Shown: positions 7,723 through 14,806 of the stretch, piece after piece
Layout of the letters: each line of letters begins with the position of its first letter
How positions within the stretch are numbered: position 1 is the stretch's first letter
IMG/VR virus record: IMGVR_UViG_3300042465_003931
Span: 1-61,521 of that record
DNA length: 61,521 nucleotides
Strand: one strand, 5' to 3'
From: a virus
Notes under the pieces: model-generated
Databases searched by the model: none
The model's input: the letters and a program-made list of their open reading frames with translations, nothing else
What the model was told of the DNA's origin: nothing
Translations under genes and position numbers: made by a program

Positions 7723-8459
7723 CTACCTCCGGCACCACGACATTCAACCTCGACCTCAACGAATGCGTTGAGGAAGCCTTCGAGCGCTGTGGTGCTGAGT
7801 TGCGCACGGGCTACGACCTGCGCACGGCGCGACGGTCGTTGAACCTTTTGCTTGCCGATTGGGCGTCGAGAGGGATCAACATGTGGACGTTCAACCAAGC
7901 GGTCATCAACCTGACCCAAGGCGTCAACACCTACCCCTTGCCCTCTGACACCGTCGACCTCCTTGAACACGTCATCAGGACCGGTGCAGGCAACGTCAGT
8001 ACGCAGGCTGACCTGACCATCACGCGCATTTCGATCTCTACCTACTCGTCCATCCCCAACAAGCTCCAGCAGGCGCGGCCCATTCAGGTACTGGTGAACC
8101 GGAACTCCAATGCGACGTACCCTGCGGGCAGCAGCTACTCGCCGGGGGCAACGGCTTCACCGAGCATCACCGTGTGGCCCACTCCGGACCAGACCGGCGT
8201 CTACCAGTTCGTCTACTGGTACTTGCGAAGGGTCCAAGACGCTGGTGCAGGCGGTGGCTACACGCAGGACATCCCCTTCCGCTTCCTCCCGTGTTTGGTC
8301 TCCGGGCTGGCGTACTACTTGGCACTGAAGATCCCCGGCGCGATGGAGCGTCTGCCGGTGCTGAAGGAGCAGTACGACGCGGATTGGGACCGCGCCAGTT
8401 CAGAGGACCGCGAAAAGGCAGCGGTGCGGTTCGTACCGCGTCAGATGTTCATCTCGTGA
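7719..8459 (+). CDS. Head-to-tail adaptor / connector protein
   Basis: 246 residues. An N-terminal helix bundle (ECVEEAFERCGAELRTGYDL, ARRSLNLLLADWASRGINMW) is typical of P22 gp4-like and tail-tubular-A-like adaptors that bind under the portal ring. The C-terminal part (FRFLPCLVSGLAYYLALKIP) is also characteristic. A second adaptor-like gene lies at 10681, so they may form successive rings. The ATG overlaps the preceding stop. Confidence 0.7.
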   Translation: MTTSGTTTFNLDLNECVEEAFERCGAELRTGYDLRTARRSLNLLLADWASRGINMWTFNQAVINLTQGVNTYPLPSDTVDLLEHVIRTGAGNVSTQADLTITRISISTYSSIPNKLQQARPIQVLVNRNSNATYPAGSSYSPGATASPSITVWPTPDQTGVYQFVYWYLRRVQDAGAGGGYTQDIPFRFLPCLVSGLAYYLALKIPGAMERLPVLKEQYDADWDRASSEDREKAAVRFVPRQMFIS

Positions 8460-8504
8460 ACTTTGCCCACGCCCCCTTGCGTTTCGCAGTGACATCTGCG
8501 AGAA

Positions 8505-8524
8505 TCCTGGCTTTCCAGCCAGGA
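8505..8524 (+). promoter_or_regulatory. RNA hairpin hiding the ribosome site of the homing endonuclease
   Basis: TCCTGGCT and AGCCAGGA form a perfect 8-bp stem around a TTCC loop. The downstream arm contains most of the AGGAG ribosome site (8521-8525) of the ATG at 8531, so the hairpin would block initiation. T4 homing endonuclease genes such as I-TevI are known to be silenced this way on read-through transcripts. A smaller stem (CGCAG/CTGCG) lies just upstream at 8485-8500. Confidence 0.65.
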
Positions 8525-8530
8525 GTTCGC

Positions 8531-9130
8531 ATGAGCGTGAATCAGTTTTCTGAGAACAATCTTTCCCACATCGACATGCCAAATGTCTGTGGAGTGTATT
8601 TGTTGACGGATACCATAACGGGCGGAACCTACGTTGGGTCTTCCCTGCGTACACGTTACCGGATAAGTCTGCACTTCCATGACATGAAGCGTAGGCCAGA
8701 GCAGCAAACGTACAAGCGTATGCTAGGAACGTTTCAGATACACGGAGCAAAAGCGTTTACTGTGCAACTGCTCCAGCAGTGTGCACCAGAAGAGTTGCTA
8801 GCGCTCGAAAAACAGTGGATTGAAAAGCTACAGCCTACCGAAAATCTGTACGTGTGCACAGATGGAAGAGATGTCTATACGGCGGCTACACACGCTAAAA
8901 AGGCAGCGGCGGCAGCGGCTCTCTGGAAAGATCCCGAGTATCGGGCCAAGGCAATCGCGGCGCGGGTAGGTAAAGGCGGTCCTGTCGGGTATAAGTGCAC
9001 CCCTGATCAAGTAGAAAACCGTAAACGCGCTGGACGCATCTCAAACATAAAGCGCAATTACGGCGCTAGCTGGAAAGAAGAATACATCCGTCGCTACCCT
9101 GAGCACGCGGAGGATGTAAATGTCAAATAG
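8531..9130 (+). CDS. GIY-YIG homing endonuclease
   Basis: 199 residues. The GIY-YIG domain is seen as GVY (21-23), ten residues, YVG (34-36), then arginines at 40 and 42, and the catalytic-helix region ELLALEKQWIEKLQP containing the expected Glu. The C-terminal half (AAALWKDPEYRAKAIAARVG) resembles NUMOD3-type DNA-binding motifs. It is a free-standing gene inserted between the adaptor and the Zn-ribbon/glycine-rich gene, overlapping the latter by 11 bp. It is less GC-rich than its neighbours, which fits a mobile origin. Translation is probably limited by the hairpin at 8505-8524. Confidence 0.85.
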   Translation: MSVNQFSENNLSHIDMPNVCGVYLLTDTITGGTYVGSSLRTRYRISLHFHDMKRRPEQQTYKRMLGTFQIHGAKAFTVQLLQQCAPEELLALEKQWIEKLQPTENLYVCTDGRDVYTAATHAKKAAAAAALWKDPEYRAKAIAARVGKGGPVGYKCTPDQVENRKRAGRISNIKRNYGASWKEEYIRRYPEHAEDVNVK

Positions 9131-10244
9131 GTTTGCAAATGGTCGGAAAGCACTGGCCTTCTGCGACGTCTGTGGCTTTCGCTTTGACCTGAAGCGACTG
9201 AAGAACCTCGTCGTCAAGACGAAAGAGACACAGATCAAGGCTTGTCCGCAGTGCTGGACGCCGGATCAGCCGCAGTTGCAGTTGGGCATGTACCCAATTG
9301 CAGACCCACAGGCTATCAGAGACCCCCGTCCGGACACCAACACTTGGTTCCAGTCCGGTGTCAACGCGTTGAACAACGTCAGCGAAGGGATGCTGGTCAT
9401 CCAGTGGGGTTGGGCTCCGATTGGCGGTGCGAGAGACTTCACTGACCCGTTGACACCGAATACGCTTGTTGGTGTAGGACAGGTTGGTCAGGTGACTTTT
9501 GCGCCGTGGACTTCCATACTCTTTACTACGCCGGGAACCTACTCTTGGACCGCACCTGTTGGTGTCACGCAAGTGTATGTCTTGTGCGTTGGTGGTGGAG
9601 GAAGCGGCGGGCCTAACAACGGTACGGGCGTTCTTGGCGGCAATTCCAGCTTTGACACTTTCTTTGCTGGCGGGGGCGGTGCTGGCGCGGGTGTTACGGG
9701 GATTGGCGGCACTGGCGGTACTGGAACTACGCTGAGCGCCACTGTCTTTGGCGGCAACGGCGGTGCAGGGGGTAACCGCTCGCTTATCGCCTCGGGATGT
9801 GGCGGCGGTGCGGGCGGCTACGCTGGCAACGGTGGCGCAGGCGGTCACGCAATTACGCTAAACGGTCAGCCGGGTAATGGTGGCGGTGGCGGTGGCGGTG
9901 GTAGAGGGGGTTTAGTAGCCGCTGTAGGCGGCGGCGGGGTCGGCCTAAACGGGCAAGGTGCAAACGGTGCTGGCGGAGATTTGGCCGTAAATGTTGGTGG
10001 CGGCGGTTCTGGCGGACAAACAGCGACTGGGCAAGGCGGTGGTTTGTATGGCGGCGGTGGCGGAGGTTCGGGCCTTGCAGTGACCGCAGGTAGCGGTGGC
10101 GGCGGTGGTGGACTTCGCTGGACATTCCTGACAGTCACCCCCGGAACTACGTATCCTGTTGTTGTCGGCGCAGGCGGTGTTGTTGCAAATTCGGGTAGCG
10201 GTGGCGACGGAGCAGTCCGCATCAACTATCTCCCAGTTCCCTAA
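9120..10244 (+). CDS. Zinc-ribbon virion protein fused to a glycine-rich adhesin-like domain
   Basis: 374 residues. The first ~75 residues hold CDVCGFRF and CPQCWTPDQPQLQLG, a zinc ribbon found in small structural proteins of podophages. From about residue 140 (FTTPGTYSWTAPVGVTQVYV) the protein becomes a glycine-rich domain with many GGGG and GGxG runs to near the C-terminus. Such domains occur in fibres, and polyglycine helices build the receptor-binding tip of T-even gp38 adhesins. It may be a tail-attached receptor-binding protein. The low-complexity DNA could promote length variation. Confidence 0.65.
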   Translation: MSNRFANGRKALAFCDVCGFRFDLKRLKNLVVKTKETQIKACPQCWTPDQPQLQLGMYPIADPQAIRDPRPDTNTWFQSGVNALNNVSEGMLVIQWGWAPIGGARDFTDPLTPNTLVGVGQVGQVTFAPWTSILFTTPGTYSWTAPVGVTQVYVLCVGGGGSGGPNNGTGVLGGNSSFDTFFAGGGGAGAGVTGIGGTGGTGTTLSATVFGGNGGAGGNRSLIASGCGGGAGGYAGNGGAGGHAITLNGQPGNGGGGGGGGRGGLVAAVGGGGVGLNGQGANGAGGDLAVNVGGGGSGGQTATGQGGGLYGGGGGGSGLAVTAGSGGGGGGLRWTFLTVTPGTTYPVVVGAGGVVANSGSGGDGAVRINYLPVP

Positions 10245-10295
10245 ACCGCTGGTCAGCGGTATCATTCACGCGGGCGCAGCCCGAAGGAGTTCAAG

Positions 10296-10493
10296 ATGAA
10301 AGACGCGATGAAGGCCCTCCGGGCGCATGCCAAGAAGCCCGCCAGTCAAGCCCACGGGCCAGGGGCCAAGCTCGCCATGGGCGGCATGGCGAAGTACAAC
10401 CAGGGCGGTGTCACCACGAAAATGGCGCAGGATATGGGCCGCAACATGGCCCGCGCACGCAACCAAGGCGCTGTCGGGCGCAAGAAGGGGTGA
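10296..10493 (+). CDS. Small basic protein with GGMAKYNQGG motif
   Basis: 65 residues: helical N-terminus (MKDAMKALRAHAKKPAS), then AMGGMAKYNQGGVTTK, then a basic tail ending VGRKKG. The composition and the A-x-GG motif link it to the small basic proteins at 5985-7362. GAAGGAG precedes the ATG. A hairpin (ACCGCT/AGCGGT) lies in the short gap before it. It is probably a virion-internal protein. Function unknown. Confidence 0.6.
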   Translation: MKDAMKALRAHAKKPASQAHGPGAKLAMGGMAKYNQGGVTTKMAQDMGRNMARARNQGAVGRKKG

Positions 10494-10497
10494 ACCC

Positions 10498-10677
10498 ATG
10501 ATGAAGGCCAAGCCGGTCCCTACGCCCGTTGTGGGCGTCGCTGAGCGCACTCCCCCGCGCCTTGTTGTCGGTGCTGAGTCGACCGCCCCCTGCCCGCCGG
10601 TGAAGACCTCCGGGATCAAGGTCCGGGGGGGCAAGGCTCAGACCAAGGGCTTCATGGCCCGAGGGCCGATGGCGTAA
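10498..10677 (+). CDS. 59-residue Pro/Lys protein
   Basis: Starts at ATG 10498 (a second ATG follows immediately). It contains a Pro/Val-rich stretch and the C-terminal KVRGGKAQTKGFMARGPMA, another Gly-Lys-rich end. It sits 4 bp after the previous stop and 3 bp before the next start, in an operon. It belongs to no known family. It could be a small virion component. Confidence 0.55.
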   Translation: MMKAKPVPTPVVGVAERTPPRLVVGAESTAPCPPVKTSGIKVRGGKAQTKGFMARGPMA

Positions 10678-10680
10678 GCC

Positions 10681-11334
10681 ATGAACTACGCCGCGCTCAA
10701 GGTTGCTGTCGAGGACGCTGTTGAGAATACATTCTCAACAGATGACTTTGCCACGCTGACTCGGCTTGCCGAGCAGAAGATCTACCAGTCCGTCCAGCTC
10801 CCGATCCTGCGGAAGGATGCGACGCTGGCCCTGACCAGCGGCGTGCAAACGCTGAGCCTACCGGCAGACTTCTTGGCGATGTACAGCCTCGCGGTGTACT
10901 CGACGTCGCCGGGCGGCGGAGACCGGGAGTTCCTCCTGAACAAGGATGTGAACTTCATGCGCGAGAGCTACCCCAACCCGACCTTCACTGCCACGCCACG
11001 GTACTACGCGCTCGACGGGACCAGCACGCCGCTGGTGCAGAAGATCATCCTCGGCCCCACGCCCGGTGCGAACTTCAGTGCGGAGTTGAACTACTTCTAC
11101 CAGCCGGAGAGCATCGTCACGGCCAGCAACACGTGGCTGGGCGACAACTTCGAATCGGTGCTGTTCAACGCGGTCATGGTCGAGGCTGCTCGGTTCATGA
11201 AGGAAGAGGCGGACATCGTCACGATGTACCAGAACCAGTTCAACGAGTCGTTCCTGCTGCTCAAGAACCTTGGTGACGCCAAGAACCGGGGCGATTCTTA
11301 TCGCAACGGGCAGGTCCGTAACCCGGTGAAGTGA
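10681..11334 (+). CDS. Second adaptor-like protein (SU10 adaptor type)
   Basis: 217 residues. The pattern FATLTRLAEQKIYQSVQLPI near the N-terminus, LPADFLAMYSLAVYS in the middle, and helices with LGDNFESVLFNAVMVEAARF then FMKEEADIVTMYQNQFNESF fit the phage adaptor family named for phage SU10, which joins portal and nozzle. Together with 7719-8459 this phage would have two connector-type proteins. A 24-bp inverted repeat lies inside its 5' end (10718-10741). Confidence 0.7.
   Translation: MNYAALKVAVEDAVENTFSTDDFATLTRLAEQKIYQSVQLPILRKDATLALTSGVQTLSLPADFLAMYSLAVYSTSPGGGDREFLLNKDVNFMRESYPNPTFTATPRYYALDGTSTPLVQKIILGPTPGANFSAELNYFYQPESIVTASNTWLGDNFESVLFNAVMVEAARFMKEEADIVTMYQNQFNESFLLLKNLGDAKNRGDSYRNGQVRNPVK
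10718..10741. repeat. 24-bp near-perfect palindrome inside the adaptor gene
   Basis: CTGTTGAGAAT and ATTCTCAACAG are perfect 11-base arms around AC. The inner TGAGAA...TTCTCA resembles the operator at 50855-50872 (TGAGAAC AAGC GTTCTCA), but with shorter spacing and without the GAAC/GTTC core. It may be an mRNA hairpin or a variant protein-binding site. It is inside coding sequence, codons 13-21. Confidence 0.5.
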
Positions 11335-11341
11335 GGTAACG

Positions 11342-11758
11342 ATGCCCATCCTCCAAGGCATGTGTTCGTCGTTTAAACAGGAGTCCTGGCTGGGCGTCCA
11401 TGACCTCGCCACTGACACGCTGAAGCTGGCGCTCTACACCGCTGCGGCAGACCTCAGTCAGTCCACGACGGTGTACACGGCAACCGGTGAGGTCGTCGGT
11501 ACGGGCTACATCGCGGGTGGCATCCCGCTTGTCAACGTCCAAGTCCTCCTGTCCGGGACCACAGCCTACGTCACGTTCGACAATCCGGTGTTCGCCAACG
11601 CCTCGTTCGTCTGCCGGGGCGGGCTGATCTACAACGAGACCGAGGCCAACCGCGCCATCGCGGTGCTGGACTTCGGTGCGGACAAGACGGCCAACGGCAC
11701 GTTCACCATCCAACTCCCTGCGGCCACAGCCGCGTCAGCGCTGCTGCGCTTCGCTTGA
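11342..11758 (+). CDS. Virion structural protein
   Basis: 138 residues. The start MPILQGMCSSFKQESWLGVH, the segment DTLKLALYTAAADLSQSTTVY and the later AYVTFDNPVFANASF are typical of a conserved phage structural protein found between adaptor and fibre genes. It is mostly beta-strand. The exact role is unknown; a tail-surface or collar protein is likely. Confidence 0.65.
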   Translation: MPILQGMCSSFKQESWLGVHDLATDTLKLALYTAAADLSQSTTVYTATGEVVGTGYIAGGIPLVNVQVLLSGTTAYVTFDNPVFANASFVCRGGLIYNETEANRAIAVLDFGADKTANGTFTIQLPAATAASALLRFA

Positions 11759-11765
11759 GGTCATC

Positions 11766-13121
11766 ATGGCAAGTTACACCGCACTACTCAAACTGACGCA
11801 GCCTGATCTGGGCGCTACGGGCTGGGGGACCACGGTCAACAGCGGTGTGACTGCGCTTGTTGAGCAGGCTGTTGCGGGTGCAATCAGCGTAGCGGTGACC
11901 ACCGCAGGACCGAACACGCTTAGTGCGATTGCCAGTGGCGCTTCATCTGATGCGCGGAATCAATTCATCGTCCTCACGGGCACCTTGTCGGGACCTGCCA
12001 CCCTCACCGTCCCCGCTGCGCCGGGTGCGACAAGCTCCAAGCTGTACTTCATCAAGAACAGCGCAGGAGATGCCGTCACGGTAACGACGTCTGGCGGCAC
12101 CAGCGTCAGCGTGCCCAACGGCAGATCGATGATGCTCAAGGTCACCACCGCAGGGGTGGAAGAGGCGATGACGCACGCGGCGTCGCTGACCCTTGGAACC
12201 GCCCTTGCCGCGACCTCAGGGGGCACTGGGCAGAGCAGCTACGCTGTGGGCGATCTGCTGTACGCGGGCACGACCACGACGCTGGCCAAGCTCGCCGCTG
12301 TCGCCACGGGCAGTGTGCTGCGCTCCAAGGGAGTGGGCACTGCCCCGGCCTATGAGCAGGTCGTCCTGACGACGGACGTGACTGGGGTGTTGCCGGTCGC
12401 CAATGGGGGGACGGGAGCAGCAACGCTGACCCTGAACAACGTCCTGCTGGGGAACGGCACTTCTGCGGTGCAGGTCGTGGCTCCGGGCTCCACCGGAAAC
12501 GTATTGCGTTCTGACGGCACGACGTGGACAAGCTCCGCGCTCGCCTCTGCGACGACGTCGGCTGAAGGCCTTGTCGAGCTTGCCACCGACGCCGAGGTGC
12601 GGACTGGCACCGACACCACGCGGGCGATCACGCCCGATGCGCTGCGGAAGGGTGCGTTGGTACTGGACACCGTCAAGGCAAGCACCAGCGGCACAGCGGT
12701 TGATTTCACGGGGATCCCGTCGTGGGTCAAGCGAATTACCGTGATGTTTGCTGGCGTGAGCACCAGCGGCTCCAACCCTGTAATTATTCAACTAGGGGAT
12801 GCAGGAGGTTTTGAAAACACGGGGTATTTAAGTTCTGCAAGCTACGGCGGTGTTGCTGGAAACTATGCGTCTTCGACCACGGGTTTTATAGTTGATGCCG
12901 GAAACACCGCTGCAGCAGCGACTACGCGTCGGGGAGTGGTTGTCATTGTCAACTTGAACGGCAACCAGTGGGTTTGCTCTGGAACTTCCGATGCGGGTAA
13001 CGTATCGGCATCAATAGCGGGAAGTAAAACGCTTTCTGACGTCCTTACACAAGTACGTATTACTAACGAGAATAGTGTAGATACTTTCGACGCTGGCTCC
13101 GTTAATGTCATGTACGAGTGA
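11766..13121 (+). CDS. Tail fibre protein
   Basis: 451 residues from ATG 11766 (just after TCATC). The N-terminus LLKLTQPDLGATGWGTTVNS is a common fibre head domain. Two collagen-like repeat blocks, TSGGTGQSSYAVGDLLYAGT and VANGGTGAATLTLNNVLLGN, match shaft repeats. GLVELATDAEVRTGTDTTRA then ITPDALR is a phage fibre repeat signature. The C-terminal ~120 residues (from about 12680) have different, more AT-rich codon use, which suggests an exchanged receptor-binding tip. Confidence 0.8.
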   Translation: MASYTALLKLTQPDLGATGWGTTVNSGVTALVEQAVAGAISVAVTTAGPNTLSAIASGASSDARNQFIVLTGTLSGPATLTVPAAPGATSSKLYFIKNSAGDAVTVTTSGGTSVSVPNGRSMMLKVTTAGVEEAMTHAASLTLGTALAATSGGTGQSSYAVGDLLYAGTTTTLAKLAAVATGSVLRSKGVGTAPAYEQVVLTTDVTGVLPVANGGTGAATLTLNNVLLGNGTSAVQVVAPGSTGNVLRSDGTTWTSSALASATTSAEGLVELATDAEVRTGTDTTRAITPDALRKGALVLDTVKASTSGTAVDFTGIPSWVKRITVMFAGVSTSGSNPVIIQLGDAGGFENTGYLSSASYGGVAGNYASSTTGFIVDAGNTAAAATTRRGVVVIVNLNGNQWVCSGTSDAGNVSASIAGSKTLSDVLTQVRITNENSVDTFDAGSVNVMYE

Positions 13122-13125
13122 TGTC

Positions 13126-13386
13126 ATGAACACCCTCGCCGTCGCGTTGCTGCTCGCAGTGGCTCCTGCCCCCGTAGCGGAGTACCGTGAAGGTGGTATG
13201 CGGGTGGAACTCTACGCCGAGGCAGGTCCTTGCGTGGGTAGCGCCCGGTGGGCGGTGTTTCTCCAAGGCCCGGTGCGTGTGCCGGGGTGCTGGCTTTGGG
13301 TGGGGGAGTCTGTTCAAATCGCGTGGCTAGACGGGGACTTCAGCAAAGTTCCTGCACGTGTGTTTCGCAAACCGGAGTTGTTGTGA
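13126..13386 (+). CDS. Small exported protein in the lysis region
   Basis: 86 residues from ATG 13126. The first ~18 residues (NTLAVALLLAVAPAPVA) look like a cleavable signal peptide. The mature part has two Cys (PCVGS, PGCWLW) that could form a disulfide in the periplasm. It has no lipobox, so it is not a typical Rz1 spanin. Its stop overlaps the GTG of the next gene. The position suggests an accessory lysis or envelope protein. Confidence 0.55.
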   Translation: MNTLAVALLLAVAPAPVAEYREGGMRVELYAEAGPCVGSARWAVFLQGPVRVPGCWLWVGESVQIAWLDGDFSKVPARVFRKPELL

Positions 13387-13796
13387 CGGAACCGATTGAT
13401 CTGAAGACCTTGAAAGCCCAGGCAGAGGTCGAACTCAACCGCCTGGAGGCCCAGGCCACAGCAAAGGAAGTTGCCGCCAAGGCTATAGGCAAGACAGCCA
13501 TCATCTGGATCTTCCTGCTGGTGCTGGTCGGCGTGGTGTCGTCAGCCTTCCTCGCATCCGAAGCGCTGCCTGCTGTCATCGGCCTTGTGGCAACCGCCAC
13601 GATGGCTCTGATCCAGATGGTCAACGGCATCGTCAACGAGACCAAGAAGGAAGAGAAGCCTGAGATCACCATCATCAAGGAGCTGATCGACCGACTGGAC
13701 AAGCCTGAGCGGCAGGAGCCGTCCATGAAGGTCAATGTGGAAGGTGACAAGGTCACTGTTCAGCGTGGCGATGATGTGATCACGACCAAGGGGTAA
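13383..13796 (+). CDS. Holin-like membrane protein
   Basis: 137 residues from a GTG overlapping the previous stop. A charged N-terminal helix (residues 5-30) is followed by two hydrophobic segments near residues 38-55 (AIIWIFLLVLVGVVSSAF) and 61-80 (ALPAVIGLVATATMALIQMV), then a long charged tail with a beta end. The class II-like arrangement beside an endolysin fits a holin or antiholin. Which of this and 13799-14302 triggers lysis cannot be told. Confidence 0.6.
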   Translation: MTEPIDLKTLKAQAEVELNRLEAQATAKEVAAKAIGKTAIIWIFLLVLVGVVSSAFLASEALPAVIGLVATATMALIQMVNGIVNETKKEEKPEITIIKELIDRLDKPERQEPSMKVNVEGDKVTVQRGDDVITTKG

Positions 13797-13798
13797 AC

Positions 13799-14302
13799 AT
13801 GCTGAGTCTTTTCTCCACCCTCGGCGGCTTGCTCATCAGCGGCCTGCCCAAGCTGCTGGAGTTCTTCCAGAACAAGAGCGATCAGAAGCACGAACTTGCG
13901 CTGACCCGCGTCCAGATGGAGCGCGAGTTGCAGCTCGCGGCTCAGGGATATGCCGCCCAAGCCAAGATGGAGGAGATCCGCACTGAGCAGGTAGCGATGC
14001 AGACTGAGGCGCAGATGACCGAAGCTGCGCTCAAGCATGACGAAAAGGTGTTGGAGAAAGCCAGCCGCTGGGTTGCAAACTACGTGGGGACCGTGCGCCC
14101 CACGGTGACCTACATCTTCATCATTGAGCTTGTGCTGATCAACGCTGCGCTGACGCTCTATGTCTGGAAGCACCCTGGCCTGATCCAAAGCGTTGACGAC
14201 CTGATCCGCGTGACTGCGATCATTTTCAGCGAGGACGAGATGGCGATGTTGGGCGGGATCATCGGGTTCTGGTTCGGCAGCAGGCAGTGGAGCAAGAAGT
14301 GA
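13799..14302 (+). CDS. 3TM-holin-like protein
   Basis: 167 residues. An N-terminal hydrophobic stretch (LFSTLGGLLISGLPKLLEFF), a long charged coiled coil (residues 28-95), then YVGTVRPTVTYIFIIELVLI and a last segment (AMLGGIIGFWFGSRQWSKK). The RPxVTY and GFWFGSR motifs match the GTA/phage 3TM holin family. The endolysin GTG overlaps its stop. It probably forms membrane lesions or acts as pinholin partner. Confidence 0.7.
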   Translation: MLSLFSTLGGLLISGLPKLLEFFQNKSDQKHELALTRVQMERELQLAAQGYAAQAKMEEIRTEQVAMQTEAQMTEAALKHDEKVLEKASRWVANYVGTVRPTVTYIFIIELVLINAALTLYVWKHPGLIQSVDDLIRVTAIIFSEDEMAMLGGIIGFWFGSRQWSKK

Positions 14303-14802
14303 AGGTGAGTCCAGAGGGGAGTGCTTTGATGCACAGGTATGAGGGCTACAGGACAAAGCCCTACCTGTGCCCTGCGCACATCTGGACTATTGGCTACGGC
14401 CATGTCTTGTATCAGGATCAGATCCGCCTACCTATGGTTCGGAAGGATGAATATGCCGGGCTCATCAGGAAGGACTACCCTCTTCGCCCAGAAGACAACC
14501 GTGTCTGGTCCAAGGAAGAGATCGAGAAACTATTCTCGATGGATGTCGCTGCTTTTGAACGAGGTGTTCTTCGTCTGGTTCCCGGCTGTGTTGGTCATCA
14601 AGGGCGCTTCGACGCTCTGGTCAGTTTTTCGTTCAACGCAGGGCTAGGCAATCTACAGCGTAGTCAGATCCGCATGAAGGCCAACCGTGGGGATATTGGA
14701 GGTGCCGCTGATGCGTTCATGCAGTGGACAAAGGGTGGCGGTAGGGAACTCCCGGGTCTTGTCAAGCGGCGCAAAGATGAGCGTGCGCTGTTTCTGAGGT
14801 AA
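14299..14802 (+). CDS. Endolysin, glycoside hydrolase family 24 lysozyme
   Basis: 167 residues. The GTG at 14299 was chosen because GGAG lies 7 bp upstream and it overlaps the holin stop as GTGA. The catalytic triad is visible as E15, C24, T30 with the classical spacing E-8-C-5-T followed by IGYGH. Cys replaces the Asp of T4 lysozyme, as in several lambdoid endolysins. SFSFNAGLGNLQRSQ and the GGGRELPGLVKRR end are family motifs. No N-terminal membrane anchor is seen, so release probably depends on the holin. Confidence 0.85.
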   Translation: MKVSPEGSALMHRYEGYRTKPYLCPAHIWTIGYGHVLYQDQIRLPMVRKDEYAGLIRKDYPLRPEDNRVWSKEEIEKLFSMDVAAFERGVLRLVPGCVGHQGRFDALVSFSFNAGLGNLQRSQIRMKANRGDIGGAADAFMQWTKGGGRELPGLVKRRKDERALFLR

Positions 14803-14806
14803 CACC

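Noticed and set aside
8174-8530. N-terminal extension of the GIY-YIG protein by the open frame from 8174
   Set aside because: The extension is the shadow of the adaptor gene in another frame; ATG 8531 has a clear AGGAG site and starts just before the conserved domain.
9539-10225. Proline-rich frames on the minus strand opposite the glycine-rich gene
   Set aside because: Pro codons are the complement of Gly codons; no ribosome sites or homologous features.
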